From NCBI RefSeq assembly GCF_002797325.1, contig NZ_KZ454938.1, forward strand, positions 570,267-634,266: a stretch of DNA of 64,000 bases, given 5' to 3'. How positions within the stretch are numbered: the first letter of the stretch is position 1; each line of letters opens with the position of its first letter. The DNA comes from Bacillus sp. FJAT-45037 (GTDB lineage Bacteria > Bacillota > Bacilli > Bacillales > Bacillaceae_D). Below the pieces are notes generated by a model, which saw only the letters and a program-made list of their open reading frames with translations, did not search any database and had not been told where the DNA came from. Positions 23,379-31,681 of the stretch are shown piece by piece. Made by a program: the position numbers and the translations under genes.

Positions 23379-23489
23379 AACAATCTCCTTATTTATAGTA
23401 TAATTTGGTAAATGGAGATCTATTAGACTGTCAGGGGACAAGAGATAAGTAGATTTTCGAAAAATTACATGAAAAATATGGAGGGGTCT

Positions 23490-23975
23490 ATGAAGAAAAA
23501 CACGGGTGTTGATGGTTTCCTATTAGAAAGAAAAGGTCTCATATCTATTATTTATATGGGACTAATGTTCATTTCTTTTCTTGGATATATACTGTTGGAT
23601 AATTATCGTATAGGTCAATCTGAACATTGGGTCAGTATCACTCATCTCACACAAGAAGATCTTCAACGAATTCAAGAATTAGGAATGTGGATATCTTCTG
23701 CTGAATACTTGTTTTTGGGCTTGTTTTTTCTTGCGGTTCTACTACTCGTACGTTACCGGAAAAATAGAAAGGTATTAAATAGTTTCATTCTGCTACATCT
23801 ATGCTTGCTTCTTGCTCTCGCTGGATTAGGGTATGGGTTATCATTCTTTTTAACAATCCCTTTTGCTAATGCCACACTGCCCTTACTAACACCAATCTAT
23901 TTACTACCAATCATCGTGGCTTATGCTATATTTGTGAGGTTTAAACTTATAGGTGTCAGACCTCCAGCACAGTAA
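23490..23975 (+). CDS. Four-TM membrane protein, C-terminus replaced by repeat sequence
   Basis: 161 residues from ATG 23490; GGAGG lies 5 nt upstream, and an earlier ATG at 23469 precedes that ribosome site. Four membrane segments are visible (IIYMGLMFISFLGYILLD, AEYLFLGLFFLAVLLLV, SFILLHLCLLLALAGLGYGL, LLTPIYLLPIIVAYAIFV). The final residues IGVRPPAQ and the stop codon come from the REP-like copy 4 that begins at 23952, so the original 3' end has been overwritten. Family not recognised. It may still be functional, since the change affects only the cytosolic tail. Confidence 0.65.
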   Translation: MKKNTGVDGFLLERKGLISIIYMGLMFISFLGYILLDNYRIGQSEHWVSITHLTQEDLQRIQELGMWISSAEYLFLGLFFLAVLLLVRYRKNRKVLNSFILLHLCLLLALAGLGYGLSFFLTIPFANATLPLLTPIYLLPIIVAYAIFVRFKLIGVRPPAQ

Positions 23976-24010
23976 TGCTGCACTGAACTGGGGGGACAGA
24001 CACCAATATC
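23952..24010 (+). repeat. REP-like dispersed repeat, copy 4
   Basis: GGTGTCAGACCTCCAGCACA, then GTAATGCTGCACTGAACTGG and GGGGACAGACACCAATATC. It overlaps the 3' end of the membrane-protein gene and supplies its stop codon. Confidence 0.82.
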
Positions 24011-24103
24011 TAGGTCTTATGTTGACTATTTATACGAAAAAGCTTATTCAATTGACTTTGGATATGAATTCTATTAAAAACTCTAAATGAAAGGGTGTTA
24101 AAG

Positions 24104-24361
24104 ATGAGTAAGGTTTACATTTGTTCTACCCACCGTGGTACAAAGGCAAAAGTTATTCTGGAATTATCAACAAGTACAGAAGCAAAACAAGCGCTCCAAC
24201 GGATAAAGAACGCAAATCCAAAAGTGAGCCTTGGTGTTTATGGTTCAAGAGATTTAGCAACATTTAAAAGAACCCAACGGACTTTTAAAGCTTCTACATT
24301 AGTAAAATCTGTAGCTGATTTTGTTGATACCATGGACAAAAAAGAAATGGAAACTGTATAA
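24104..24361 (+). CDS. Small hypothetical protein
   Basis: 85 residues from ATG 24104, with AAAGGG 9-14 nt upstream; the alternative GTG at 24095 abuts that site. Sequence: SKVYICSTHRGTKAKVILEL, then TSTEAKQALQRIKNANPKVS and GSRDLATFKRTQRTFK. Basic and soluble, perhaps a small beta-alpha fold. Family not recognised. Flanked by REP-like repeats on both sides, so it may be a cassette. Confidence 0.5.
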   Translation: MSKVYICSTHRGTKAKVILELSTSTEAKQALQRIKNANPKVSLGVYGSRDLATFKRTQRTFKASTLVKSVADFVDTMDKKEMETV

Positions 24362-24402
24362 TTCAACTATAACACCCTAAAATAATATATACTGTATGAC
24401 TT

Positions 24403-24492
24403 CTACCCCACGTCCGTATTTAACAGGGCTGGAGACAGGCACTTATAAAGATAGTATTCATTATTTTTAATCATACGATACTTCTTCTTCAT
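24403..24492 (-). pseudogene. Start of a minus-strand gene cut by a REP fragment
   Basis: An excellent ribosome site (AAGGAGGGTGTTC) precedes ATG 24492 on the minus strand. The frame MKKKYRMIKNNEYYLYK then runs into CLSPALLNTDVG and a stop, where the DNA carries a REP-like GTGCCTGTCTCCAG (24427-24442). It looks like a gene whose body was replaced. Weak evidence, since only about 17 codons are original. Confidence 0.35.
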
Positions 24493-24591
24493 GAACACCC
24501 TCCTTGATGTAAAACTACTAAATAACATTACCCCGCCTATCATAAATCTTAAACAGGTTGTAACCAGATGTAGTTATCAATCGTCACTACT

Positions 24592-25098
24592 CATTTGCCT
24601 GACATCCCCTTTCTCTTCTATTCATCTTCATCATCTATAAGAAAAACTTTCTCTACGATTGTGTTAAAGATGCGTGCAATCTCGATGGCTAAAGGCAATG
24701 AAGGGTTATAACGCCCTTTTTCGATTGAAATAATAGTCTGTCGGGACACGCCAAGCATGTTGGCTAAATGTTCCTGAGACATGTCATGCTCTTGCCTGAA
24801 TTCTTTCACTCGATTTTTCATATCATCACTCTTTTTTCTTTACGCACCCATTCACTTCTGATGATAAAATGACAGCAGCAGCAGTGAGATCGGCTTGTCA
24901 ATTACATGATAAAGGAGTGCTAACAATGAACACTTGGAATACTCGTTTTCAAAATGAAAATTATATTTTCGGTACCGAACCGAATGTATTTTTAGCGGAA
25001 ACGCAGAAGAGACTTCAGTTATCAGGAGATGCGTTGGCCATTGCAGAAGGCGAAGGACGCAATGCGGCGTTTTTGGCCGAGCAAGGAATGAATGTGAC
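24592..25098. repeat. Segmental duplication B, copy 2
   Basis: Matches 22682-23282 with the promoter/operator interval of the regulator deleted; continues into an intact methyltransferase. Confidence 0.85.
24618..24821 (-). CDS. Xre-family HTH regulator, copy 2 (probably without its promoter)
   Basis: 67 residues, identical in plan to copy 1 and differing in a few residues (KNRVKEFRQEHDMSQEHLA; RIFNTIV instead of RSFNTIV). The DNA upstream of its ATG joins directly to the methyltransferase leader (TTTACGCACCCATTCACTTC), so the TTGACA/TACAAT promoter and the palindromic operator of copy 1 are absent. No membrane-protein partner follows it. Expression would need a new promoter; I see none convincing. 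Confidence 0.85.
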   Translation of the reverse strand: MKNRVKEFRQEHDMSQEHLANMLGVSRQTIISIEKGRYNPSLPLAIEIARIFNTIVEKVFLIDDEDE

Positions 25099-25540
25099 GA
25101 CGTGGGACTTTGCAGAATCAGGCTTGGCGAAGACGAAAAAGCTCGCGGAAGCACGAGGTGTAGAAGTGAACACGAAACTAGTTGATTTAAATGAAGCAAA
25201 ATGGGAGAAAGAAAAGTGGGATGAGCTTGTCTGTGTCTTTGGCCATTTCCCAGTTGAATTACGCAAAAAAATACTTCAAGGAGTGAAGGAAGCCGTTAAA
25301 CCAGGTGGATATTTCATAACGGAAGTGTACTCAACGTACCAACTTCCCTATCAGAGCGGAGGACCAAAAGATCAGGAATTCTTATACACACCCGATGATT
25401 TTTTAACAACGTTCTCAGATTGGCGGATCGAACACTTTTTCATGGGAGAAGTAGAGCGATATGAAGGAGAATTACATAATGGTTTATCCCACGTGATTCA
25501 ATTTGTGGGGCAGAAGCTGGTGCAAGTCACTTCTCGATAG
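24926..25540 (+). CDS. Class I SAM-dependent methyltransferase (TehB-like)
   Basis: 204 residues from ATG 24926, with AAAGGAG 8-14 nt upstream; the longer frame from 24869 covers the leader that is shared with copy 1. Motif I is ALAIAEGEGRNAAFLAEQG (about 34-52), then VTTWDFAESGLAKTKKLAE, KWDELVCVFGHFPVE and KPGGYFITEVYS, the standard Rossmann methyltransferase order. The start WNTRFQNENYIFGTEPN is typical of the Bacillus small-molecule methyltransferases annotated as tellurite-resistance TehB-like. Substrate unknown. A truncated duplicate lies at 23109. Confidence 0.92.
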   Translation: MNTWNTRFQNENYIFGTEPNVFLAETQKRLQLSGDALAIAEGEGRNAAFLAEQGMNVTTWDFAESGLAKTKKLAEARGVEVNTKLVDLNEAKWEKEKWDELVCVFGHFPVELRKKILQGVKEAVKPGGYFITEVYSTYQLPYQSGGPKDQEFLYTPDDFLTTFSDWRIEHFFMGEVERYEGELHNGLSHVIQFVGQKLVQVTSR

Positions 25541-25602
25541 TTTTGTTTCAGAGGAGAGAGTGATCTTGTATCGGATTTATAGGTTTAACTGAATATAAAG
25601 CG

Positions 25603-25645
25603 AAAACCCCAAGGCCACGACCTATTTTGTAGCTTTGGGGTTTTT
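25603..25645 (+). terminator. Dispersed terminator-like hairpin, copy 5
   Basis: AAAACCCCAAGGC / GCTTTGGGGTTTT with T-tail after the methyltransferase, preceded by AACTGAATATAAAGCG. The following 200 nt to 25844 contain no gene and carry the GGATTTCGTCGG flank shared with 17293. Confidence 0.78.
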
Positions 25646-25844
25646 GATATGGTTTAATGTGCATTCAATTAATTCTTTTAAGAAGATGAAAAGGATTTCG
25701 TCGGTTTATGTAGAAAGTATGATCTCCACGCCTGTTAATCAGTCATAAATCAATTCAGGTTGACCCCTTCTAAGAACGACTCTTCCATTCATAACCCCAC
25801 TCAACCCAACACACATGATTACCTACCGAAAGGATGTCTTAAAG

Positions 25845-26772
25845 GTGCAGGAACGAACCGAAATTGCATATAATAATTATGACATTATTTTTCGCCACAT
25901 GACGGAGCAATTTAAAGATAAGGCGCTTGATTTTTATGGGATCAAAACGGCTCCTATTGTTAGAGTTGAACCGACTGATTTGCCGACTATTACAGTCAAC
26001 GATCGCAGAATGGATTTTATGTTTCTCTTAGCCGATGAAACCTATTTGCATTTGGAGTTTCAGACAACATATCATGAAAAGGATTTAGATCGTTTTTTAC
26101 AATACGATGTGAGCGCCTATGAGCGATATCAGAAGCCGATCCACACTGTGATCATTTACGGAGCAGATATTAAAGACGCGTGTAAAACTAAATATTATGG
26201 TTCCGTTAGCTATAAAACGGATATAGTTTTAATGAAGGAGTATGATGGTGATGGACATCCTCATACAACTTTGGACTAAAATCGAAAATGGTGAAAAGTT
26301 GACGGAGATTGATGAGCTTAATCTCATATTTGTCCCCTTAATGAAAAGTGAGGCAAACCGATCAGAGCGAGCAATCGAGACCGTAGAATTAGTCAAAAGA
26401 ATTGATAATGAAGACCAACAAATGAAGTTAATGTCTGCAATCATCGCAATCAGTGATAAATTTATCGAAAAAGAATACGTGGAAAAACTAATGGAGGTGT
26501 TGAGCATGGCAAGAGTGATGAAGTTAGCAGAGGAAAGGGCGGAACAAAGAACTGAGATACGTATTCAACAAGACAACATTGTTTCTTACTTAAAAGGCCG
26601 TTTTGGAATAGATGTAAAACAGATACAAGAAGAGGTAAAAAAAATTACAGAAATTGATGCCCTGAACTCCCTATTGTATGAATTATATCGTATAAGTGAC
26701 CACCAAGAAGCGATGGGGCGCATCGATGCAGCAGTAGAGAAACAGAACAGATCTATTAAGGCAGATGAGTAG
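25845..26772 (+). pseudogene. PDDEXK_2 / Rpn-family nuclease, copy 2, frameshifted
   Basis: Begins at GTG 25845 (VQERTEIAYNNYDIIFRHM), equivalent to the ATG of copy 1, and follows it closely through the nuclease core RRMDFMFLLADETYLHLEFQ. Near 26249-26272 copy 2 has one extra base compared with copy 1 (GATGGACATCCTCATACAAC against GATCAAGTCCTTTTAAACC), so the first frame ends at 26279. The rest continues in the next frame from about 26242 (IQLWTKIENGEKLTEIDELN) to the stop at 26772. The nuclease site lies wholly in the first part, so a 145-residue fragment might fold. A sequencing error cannot be excluded. Confidence 0.82.
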
Positions 26773-26799
26773 AGCTTTGCTAGTAGGTTAGCTCCCCTC

Positions 26800-26828
26800 T
26801 TGACAATTTTTCTCGGATATGATAATTA
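26800..26828 (+). promoter_or_regulatory. Promoter of htpG
   Basis: TTGACA (26800-26805), 17-bp spacer, TAATTA (26823-26828), about 75 nt before the htpG start. No CIRCE or CtsR heptad is visible, in keeping with htpG being controlled differently from dnaK/groE/clp in Bacillus. Confidence 0.7.
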
Positions 26829-26903
26829 TTTTGTTGTACTTAGCACTTTGCTAGACTGAGTGTTAAAAAAGAATAGGTTGATGTGAAGGAAGGGGAAGTT
26901 GTT

Positions 26904-28781
26904 ATGGTGAAGAAGCAGTTTGAAGCAGAGTCGAAACGTTTGCTCGATATGATGATTCATTCGATTTACTCTCAGAAGGAGATCTTTTTAAGAGAGCTAA
27001 TTTCGAATGCGAGTGATGCGATGGATAAGATGTATTATAAGGCGTTAACGGATGATTCGTTAACATTTGAGAAAGATCATTACTCTATTAAGATCTCAGC
27101 GGATAAAGAGATGAGAACGTTGACGATTAAAGATACGGGAATTGGGATGACGCAAGAGGAGCTTGAGGAGAATCTTGGGACGATTGCCAAAAGTGGTTCC
27201 CTTGCCTTCAAAAATGAAAACGAGATCAAGGATGGTCACGATATCATTGGTCAGTTTGGTGTTGGTTTCTATTCTGCTTTCATGGTAGCGGATGCTGTAA
27301 CCGTTTATACGAAGTCGGTACATGCTGAGACAGGCTATAAGTGGGAATCAATTGGTGCGGATGGCTACACTGTTGAGCCTTTTGAGAAACATGATGTTGG
27401 ATCAGAAGTTGTGCTGACATTAAAAGAGAATACGGACGAAGAAAACTATGATGAATTCTTAGAGGAGTTCAAGTTAAAGCAGATCATCAAGAAGTACTCC
27501 GACTTTATCCGCTATCCAATTAAAATGGATGTGACCGAGCGCAAGTTGAAAGAAGGCAGCGAGGATGAGTATGACAGTGTCCTGGAAGAGAAGACGATCA
27601 ACAGCATGGTGCCAATTTGGAAGAAGAACAAGAGTGAGCTTAAAGATGCGGACTACGAGAACTTTTACCAAGAGAAGCATTACGGGTTCGATACACCGCT
27701 GAAACATGTACATATTAGCGTAGACGGTGCGGTGCGATACAACTCGATTCTCTACATCCCATCAACAATGCCATTTGACTATTACAGCAAAGAGTTCGAA
27801 AAAGGCCTTGAACTTTACTCAAGTGGTGTGTTAATTATGGAGAAATGTCCGGAGCTGCTTCCAGATTACTTCAGCTTTGTGAAGGGTCTTGTCGACTCTG
27901 AGGACCTCTCGTTAAATATTTCACGAGAGATCTTGCAGCATGATAGACAGCTAAAGTTGATTGCGAAAAACATTAAAAATAAAATCAAGAATGAGCTGAA
28001 AAAGCTACTTAAAGATGAGCGAGAGACGTATGTAAAGTTTTTTGAAACATTCGGTAGACAGTTGAAATACGGTGTCTACAGTGACTTCGGTGCGAACAAA
28101 GACGACTTGAAAGATTTGTTAATGTTCTATTCATCAAAAGAGAAGAAGCTCATCACATTAGAGGAATATGTAGCAAACATGCCTGAAGATCAGAAGTACA
28201 TCTACTATGCAACAGGGGACAGCTATGAACGCATTGAGAAGTTGCCACAAACAGAGGTCGTTATAGATAAAGGCTATGAGATCCTTTATTTAATGGATGA
28301 AATTGATGAGTTTGCGATCAAGACGCTTGCAACGTTCAACGAGAAAGAATTTAAGTCAGTTTCAAGTGGAGATCTAGGCTTTGAGGAAGAAGAAAGCAAG
28401 AAGGCAGAAGAGGAAGACAAAGAGAATCAAGAGCTATTTGCAGAAATGAAGAAGCATCTAGAAGGAAAAGTGAAGGACGTGCGCGTATCCAAGCGTCTTA
28501 AATCTCATCCAGTCTGCCTCACAAGCGAAGGGGAAGTGTCCATTGAAATGGAAAAAATTCTCCAAGCGATGCCGGAAAACCAAAATATTAAAGCCGACAA
28601 GGTGCTTGAGATCAACAGCACCCACGAGGTGTTCCAAACCTTGAAGAGCGCTTTTGAAAATGATAAAGACCAAGTGAAACTATACACGAACCTACTATAC
28701 AACCAAGCATTGTTAATCGAAGGCCTACCAGTCGAAGACCCACTCGCCTTCTCGAATGATATTTGTAAAGTGATGGTGTAA
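26904..28781 (+). CDS. htpG: Chaperone HtpG (bacterial Hsp90)
   Basis: 625 residues from ATG 26904 ([20 protein letters not shown]), preceded by GGAAGGGGAAGTT; the longer GTG start at 26883 overlaps the ribosome site. The GHKL ATPase domain shows [18 protein letters not shown], the [11 protein letters not shown] loop, GTIAKSGS and the [15 protein letters not shown] lid segment. The middle domain has the SREILQHDR region with the catalytic Arg, and the C-terminal dimerisation domain is complete. An acidic insert ([19 protein letters not shown]) is present, as in other Bacillus HtpG. ATP-driven chaperone in the cytosol. Monocistronic with its own promoter and terminator. Confidence 0.98.
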   Translation: MVKKQFEAESKRLLDMMIHSIYSQKEIFLRELISNASDAMDKMYYKALTDDSLTFEKDHYSIKISADKEMRTLTIKDTGIGMTQEELEENLGTIAKSGSLAFKNENEIKDGHDIIGQFGVGFYSAFMVADAVTVYTKSVHAETGYKWESIGADGYTVEPFEKHDVGSEVVLTLKENTDEENYDEFLEEFKLKQIIKKYSDFIRYPIKMDVTERKLKEGSEDEYDSVLEEKTINSMVPIWKKNKSELKDADYENFYQEKHYGFDTPLKHVHISVDGAVRYNSILYIPSTMPFDYYSKEFEKGLELYSSGVLIMEKCPELLPDYFSFVKGLVDSEDLSLNISREILQHDRQLKLIAKNIKNKIKNELKKLLKDERETYVKFFETFGRQLKYGVYSDFGANKDDLKDLLMFYSSKEKKLITLEEYVANMPEDQKYIYYATGDSYERIEKLPQTEVVIDKGYEILYLMDEIDEFAIKTLATFNEKEFKSVSSGDLGFEEEESKKAEEEDKENQELFAEMKKHLEGKVKDVRVSKRLKSHPVCLTSEGEVSIEMEKILQAMPENQNIKADKVLEINSTHEVFQTLKSAFENDKDQVKLYTNLLYNQALLIEGLPVEDPLAFSNDICKVMV

Positions 28782-28806
28782 GGTTAGTCATACAGTGCAT
28801 CACGCA

Positions 28807-28848
28807 AAGAAGCAGCGACCTGTCGAATGAAGGTGCTGCTTCTTCTTT
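28807..28848 (+). terminator. Terminator of htpG
   Basis: AAGAAGCAGC / GCTGCTTCTT stem with T-rich tail. Confidence 0.85.
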
Positions 28849-28921
28849 CTTATATTAAGAAGAAGGAAGCTTTAAGTTTGTATAGAATATAGTTTTAGTT
28901 AGGTTTCAAGGAGGTATTATA

Positions 28922-29218
28922 ATGACGGACTTCTTTAAACGTTATTCAAAAATTAGGGGAGAAGATCATGTTGAAACTCTTCAATCTGAAGGGCGAATTG
29001 CAGCTCAGATAAAAACCGAACGTATACGATTAAAGCTATCTCAAGAACAACTTGCCGAATTAGCAGGTGTTCCAAAATCTACGATAGGAAGAATTGAAGC
29101 TGGATTAACAAGCCCTAAAGTGGACACGCTCCTTAAAGTTTCAAAGGCATTAGACATTCCCATAATAATAGACGGTACTCTTGACAATGGAGACCATACT
29201 CTCTATATGAAAACCTGA
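28922..29218 (+). CDS. Xre-family HTH protein (HigA-like)
   Basis: 98 residues with AAGGAGGTATTATA before the ATG. The HTH reads AAQIKTERIRLKLSQEQLAE then LAGVPKSTIGRIEAGLTSP, and the tail VSKALDIPIIIDGT is typical of HigA/Xre antitoxin-type or solitary regulators. The N-terminal 25 residues (FFKRYSKIRGEDHVETLQSE) resemble those of antitoxins encoded after a RelE/HigB toxin, but no toxin gene precedes it here (htpG terminator is upstream). So an orphan regulator is the safest call. Its 3' end and terminator are partly duplicated at 29671. Confidence 0.85.
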   Translation: MTDFFKRYSKIRGEDHVETLQSEGRIAAQIKTERIRLKLSQEQLAELAGVPKSTIGRIEAGLTSPKVDTLLKVSKALDIPIIIDGTLDNGDHTLYMKT

Positions 29219-29261
29219 GTAAGGAACTTGTTAGTTAGTTATTAGTACCATTCTATGATAG

Positions 29262-29302
29262 AAAGGAGAAGTGCCCTGTGATGGGGCACTTCTCCTTTTT
29301 CT
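29262..29302 (+). terminator. Terminator of HTH gene, copy 1
   Basis: AAAGGAGAAGTGCCC / GGGCACTTCTCCTTT with TT tail. Confidence 0.9.
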
Positions 29303-29517
29303 GTATGCTCTTGGTGCATCAATGGTAAGTGATGTGTGTTCACCGAAAAATCGAGAACTCCGCTGAATTCTAGTCGCAGATTTCCTAATAAACATTAATC
29401 ACAAGCACAAAGTACCCTCACTTTGTGCTTGTTTGCTTTTCATTCGAACTCAATGGAGGATAATCGCCGATAGATAGGCGGAGAATCAACCGTTTCATGT
29501 TGTTGGTTTAGGCCTGA

Positions 29518-29635
29518 TTAGTCGTTTTCGCGCGAATCTAGTGTTTTTTCGCGCAAGTTGCGGCCGATTGCGCGCAAATAAGGATGATTTCCGCGCAAAT
29601 TCACCCCTTTTTCGCGCAAACGCTGTAAAATATTA
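29518..29635. repeat. TTCGCGC spaced repeat array, copy 1
   Basis: Five units built on TTTTCGCGC(G/A)AA, spaced about 22 bp apart with unlike spacers (TCTAGTG, GTTGCGGCC, ATAAGGATG, ATTCACCCC), ending AACGCTGTAAAATATT. The array recurs in the same orientation, spacers included, at 31455-31573. Confidence 0.88.
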
Positions 29636-29738
29636 GAAGATACTAGTCTCTCCATATATGTAATCTGCTAATAGATGATACTCTCTATATAGAACCTGGG
29701 TAAGGAACCTGTTAGTAACTGGTACCATTCCAAAATAG

Positions 29739-29780
29739 AAAGGAGAAGCGCTCATCACAGGGCGCTTCTCCTTTTTCTGT
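29739..29780 (+). terminator. Duplicate terminator, copy 2
   Basis: AAAGGAGAAGCGC / GCGCTTCTCCTTT; upstream it retains TACTCTCTATATAGAACCTG, a worn copy of the 3' end of the HTH gene. Confidence 0.88.
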
Positions 29781-29853
29781 TTATAATTGATCATTGAATG
29801 GAGGGAGTGATGTGCGGTTCATCTAATTGTCCAAAAACATTCATACTAACCTT

Positions 29854-31293
29854 CTACTCATCACTCTCCATCAGTATGCCTGTATCTACATATCGTACGT
29901 CTCCTGTGTGGGCATTGATCTTTTCAATATGGCACCCTGTTTTAGGGAAGTCGACGATATAGGAAAGTGTGTAGACATTTGTTTGATCAAACTCTTTCAC
30001 ACTACGAACGAGTCTCAATTCAATTTCGTTAAATATCGTTTCTGTTGCTTGTTCTAATGATATAGCGGGTGTGGTATCAAGCTTTTGGAGCTCAGTAGCT
30101 TGTTGGACGCTCAATCGTCGTATGGAGCACTCTCTTATGATTCCTGTATAAAGTCCAACATGAACATAGCTTTCCATTCCATCAAGTCTATAGCCATCAT
30201 GTTCTCGGTAAAAGGTGAACATCTGGGTAGGCTCAACCTCTAGATATAAGTCATCTTCGTATTCTGTTTCGGAGTCTTCTTGTGAAAATTCTTCTTCATA
30301 TGTTTCTTGAGGATCTTCTGTCGTAGTCGGTTCTTCTAATACATACAAATCGTCTATATTCTTTTCCACGAGCTCTAAATATTCAAGTGCTTTATGCGTT
30401 AGATCGGTCATTGCTAATGGTTTCGAATAGTCATCTGTTACAAAGGGTACGTTAGAAAAACTAAAGTAGTCCATTTCCTCAGATGAAATGGAAATGAGTG
30501 CTTCGTCTTCGTCCTCTACATTAGCGGCAGAATCGACGAAAATTACCGAGCCTTCCTCGCCTTGCTCTTTTACATAGGATTCATTGACGCCGAGCATTTC
30601 TTCTACTGTAGCATTGGGAGATACAGGGGCTATTTTTTGGGTCGTCACTTCTTCTGTTTGCATAAAGTCATGGAACGTCTCTATTTTTCCATCGACCCCG
30701 ATCGCCATAATTTCATGATTCGGTCGATAGACGAGCTCTACTACAGGATCGGATTCTGCTTCCTCTAGTGGTGCGGCTTGTAAAGCAAGTTGTACATACT
30801 TTGCTTCTCGTAATATCTGCTTTGCTTTCTCAGGTGAGATCGATACGGTCGGATACTCTAGTTCATATTCTGTTTGCCCGATGTTGGCAGAGGTGAGGAG
30901 GCCGTTTCTTGTAAAATGTAGCATGCATCCTGTGTGGGGAAGAGGAATGCCAAGCTTTGGATCCCTTTCTTCATAGGTGACCATGTACTGATTCTCTCCC
31001 CACTCATTTAACATGCTAAATCGCACGTCGCGACTAACAAATGTATCTACAAATAATTGAGCAGTGTTGAGTATGTTGTCTATAGCTGGAGGGGCATCGG
31101 CATAGACAGGCTGCTCCGCGTCCTCGAGCTCCATTTTCTGGTAGCTTATCAATCTTCCTTCTTCTAGATCGACCTCTCCATATACGTCACCTGTTTGTGC
31201 ATCGACCACTTCATTTACGTACTCATCCGCGACAATTTTAATTGGAGGATGTCCCTCTATAAATGGTTGTAGCTTTTCTGCAACATCTTTCAT
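29854..31293 (-). CDS. Cytosolic YcdB/PepSY-like repeat protein
   Basis: 479 residues from ATG 31293. No signal peptide or membrane segment. Two PepSY-like modules are suggested by (V/I)D-A-x-TGDV signatures: VVDAQTGDVYGEVDLEEGRL near residue 30 and KINAHTGDVRYVDTG at the C-terminus. Between them are VSISPEKAKQILREAKYVQL and a very acidic middle (EEPTTTEDPQETYEEEFSQE, residues about 330-360). TGCMLHF and TGCHIEKI place a conserved cysteine in each half. This fits YcdB/YcdC-type proteins of Bacillus, function unknown. The gene is bracketed by two TTCGCGC arrays in direct orientation. Confidence 0.65.
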   Translation of the reverse strand: MKDVAEKLQPFIEGHPPIKIVADEYVNEVVDAQTGDVYGEVDLEEGRLISYQKMELEDAEQPVYADAPPAIDNILNTAQLFVDTFVSRDVRFSMLNEWGENQYMVTYEERDPKLGIPLPHTGCMLHFTRNGLLTSANIGQTEYELEYPTVSISPEKAKQILREAKYVQLALQAAPLEEAESDPVVELVYRPNHEIMAIGVDGKIETFHDFMQTEEVTTQKIAPVSPNATVEEMLGVNESYVKEQGEEGSVIFVDSAANVEDEDEALISISSEEMDYFSFSNVPFVTDDYSKPLAMTDLTHKALEYLELVEKNIDDLYVLEEPTTTEDPQETYEEEFSQEDSETEYEDDLYLEVEPTQMFTFYREHDGYRLDGMESYVHVGLYTGIIRECSIRRLSVQQATELQKLDTTPAISLEQATETIFNEIELRLVRSVKEFDQTNVYTLSYIVDFPKTGCHIEKINAHTGDVRYVDTGILMESDE

Positions 31294-31681
31294 GACCCCA
31301 ACTCCTACTCATATAAAGTATATTTTTGGTAATGAACAAATCTATTATAGCGTATAGAAGTGTGATAAAACACATTCAATTTGTGATTTTTTTCCATGGG
31401 AAACTGTGTGAGTAAAACGCTTCTGCAAAAATTGGGAACTTGACTGAGTAATGAGTCGTTTTCGCGCGAATCTAGTAGCTTTTCGCGCAAGTTACGGCCG
31501 TTTTCGCGCGAACAGAGATGATTTACGCGCAAATTCATCCCGTTTTCGCGTAAACGCTGTAATATATTGGGAGATTCTGCGCTCTTCATAAAATTTTTTT
31601 CAATTCCTCTCACCATTTTTCAAAACTTAGATCAATATATACATTGAAGAAGTGTAATTAGTCAAAGAAGGAGGGCTGATC
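31294..31681. other. Divergent intergenic region with repeat array
   Basis: Between the divergent YcdB-like and DnaC-like genes. Apart from the array at 31455-31573 it should carry both promoters, but I cannot fix a convincing pair of boxes. Confidence 0.4.
31455..31573. repeat. TTCGCGC spaced repeat array, copy 2
   Basis: Same five-unit layout as 29518-29635: TTTTCGCGCGAATCTAGTAG, CTTTTCGCGCAAGTTACGGC, CGTTTTCGCGCGAACAGAG, ATTTACGCGCAAATTCATCC, CGTTTTCGCGTAAACGCTG. Confidence 0.88.

Larger units (their letters stand above)
29219..29853. other. Repeat-filled intergenic region
   Basis: No gene. Contains terminator 1 (29262), a TTCGCGC array (29518-29635), then a second degenerate copy of the HTH gene 3' tip plus terminator (29671-29782). 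Confidence 0.6.

Noticed and set aside
26229-26507. 92-codon minus-strand frame in the second Rpn-type copy
   Set aside because: A matching antisense frame exists in copy 1; it is the shadow of the helical C-terminal half.
29518-31573. TTCGCGC arrays as CRISPR
   Set aside because: Units are 11-12 bp with 10-11 bp spacers and identical spacers in both arrays; no Cas genes, so not CRISPR.
31305-31616. 103-codon minus-strand frame beginning MVRGIEKNFMKSAES
   Set aside because: It reads through the TTCGCGC array, so its repeated SRENGRNLR-like peptides are an artefact of the DNA repeat; no ribosome site.
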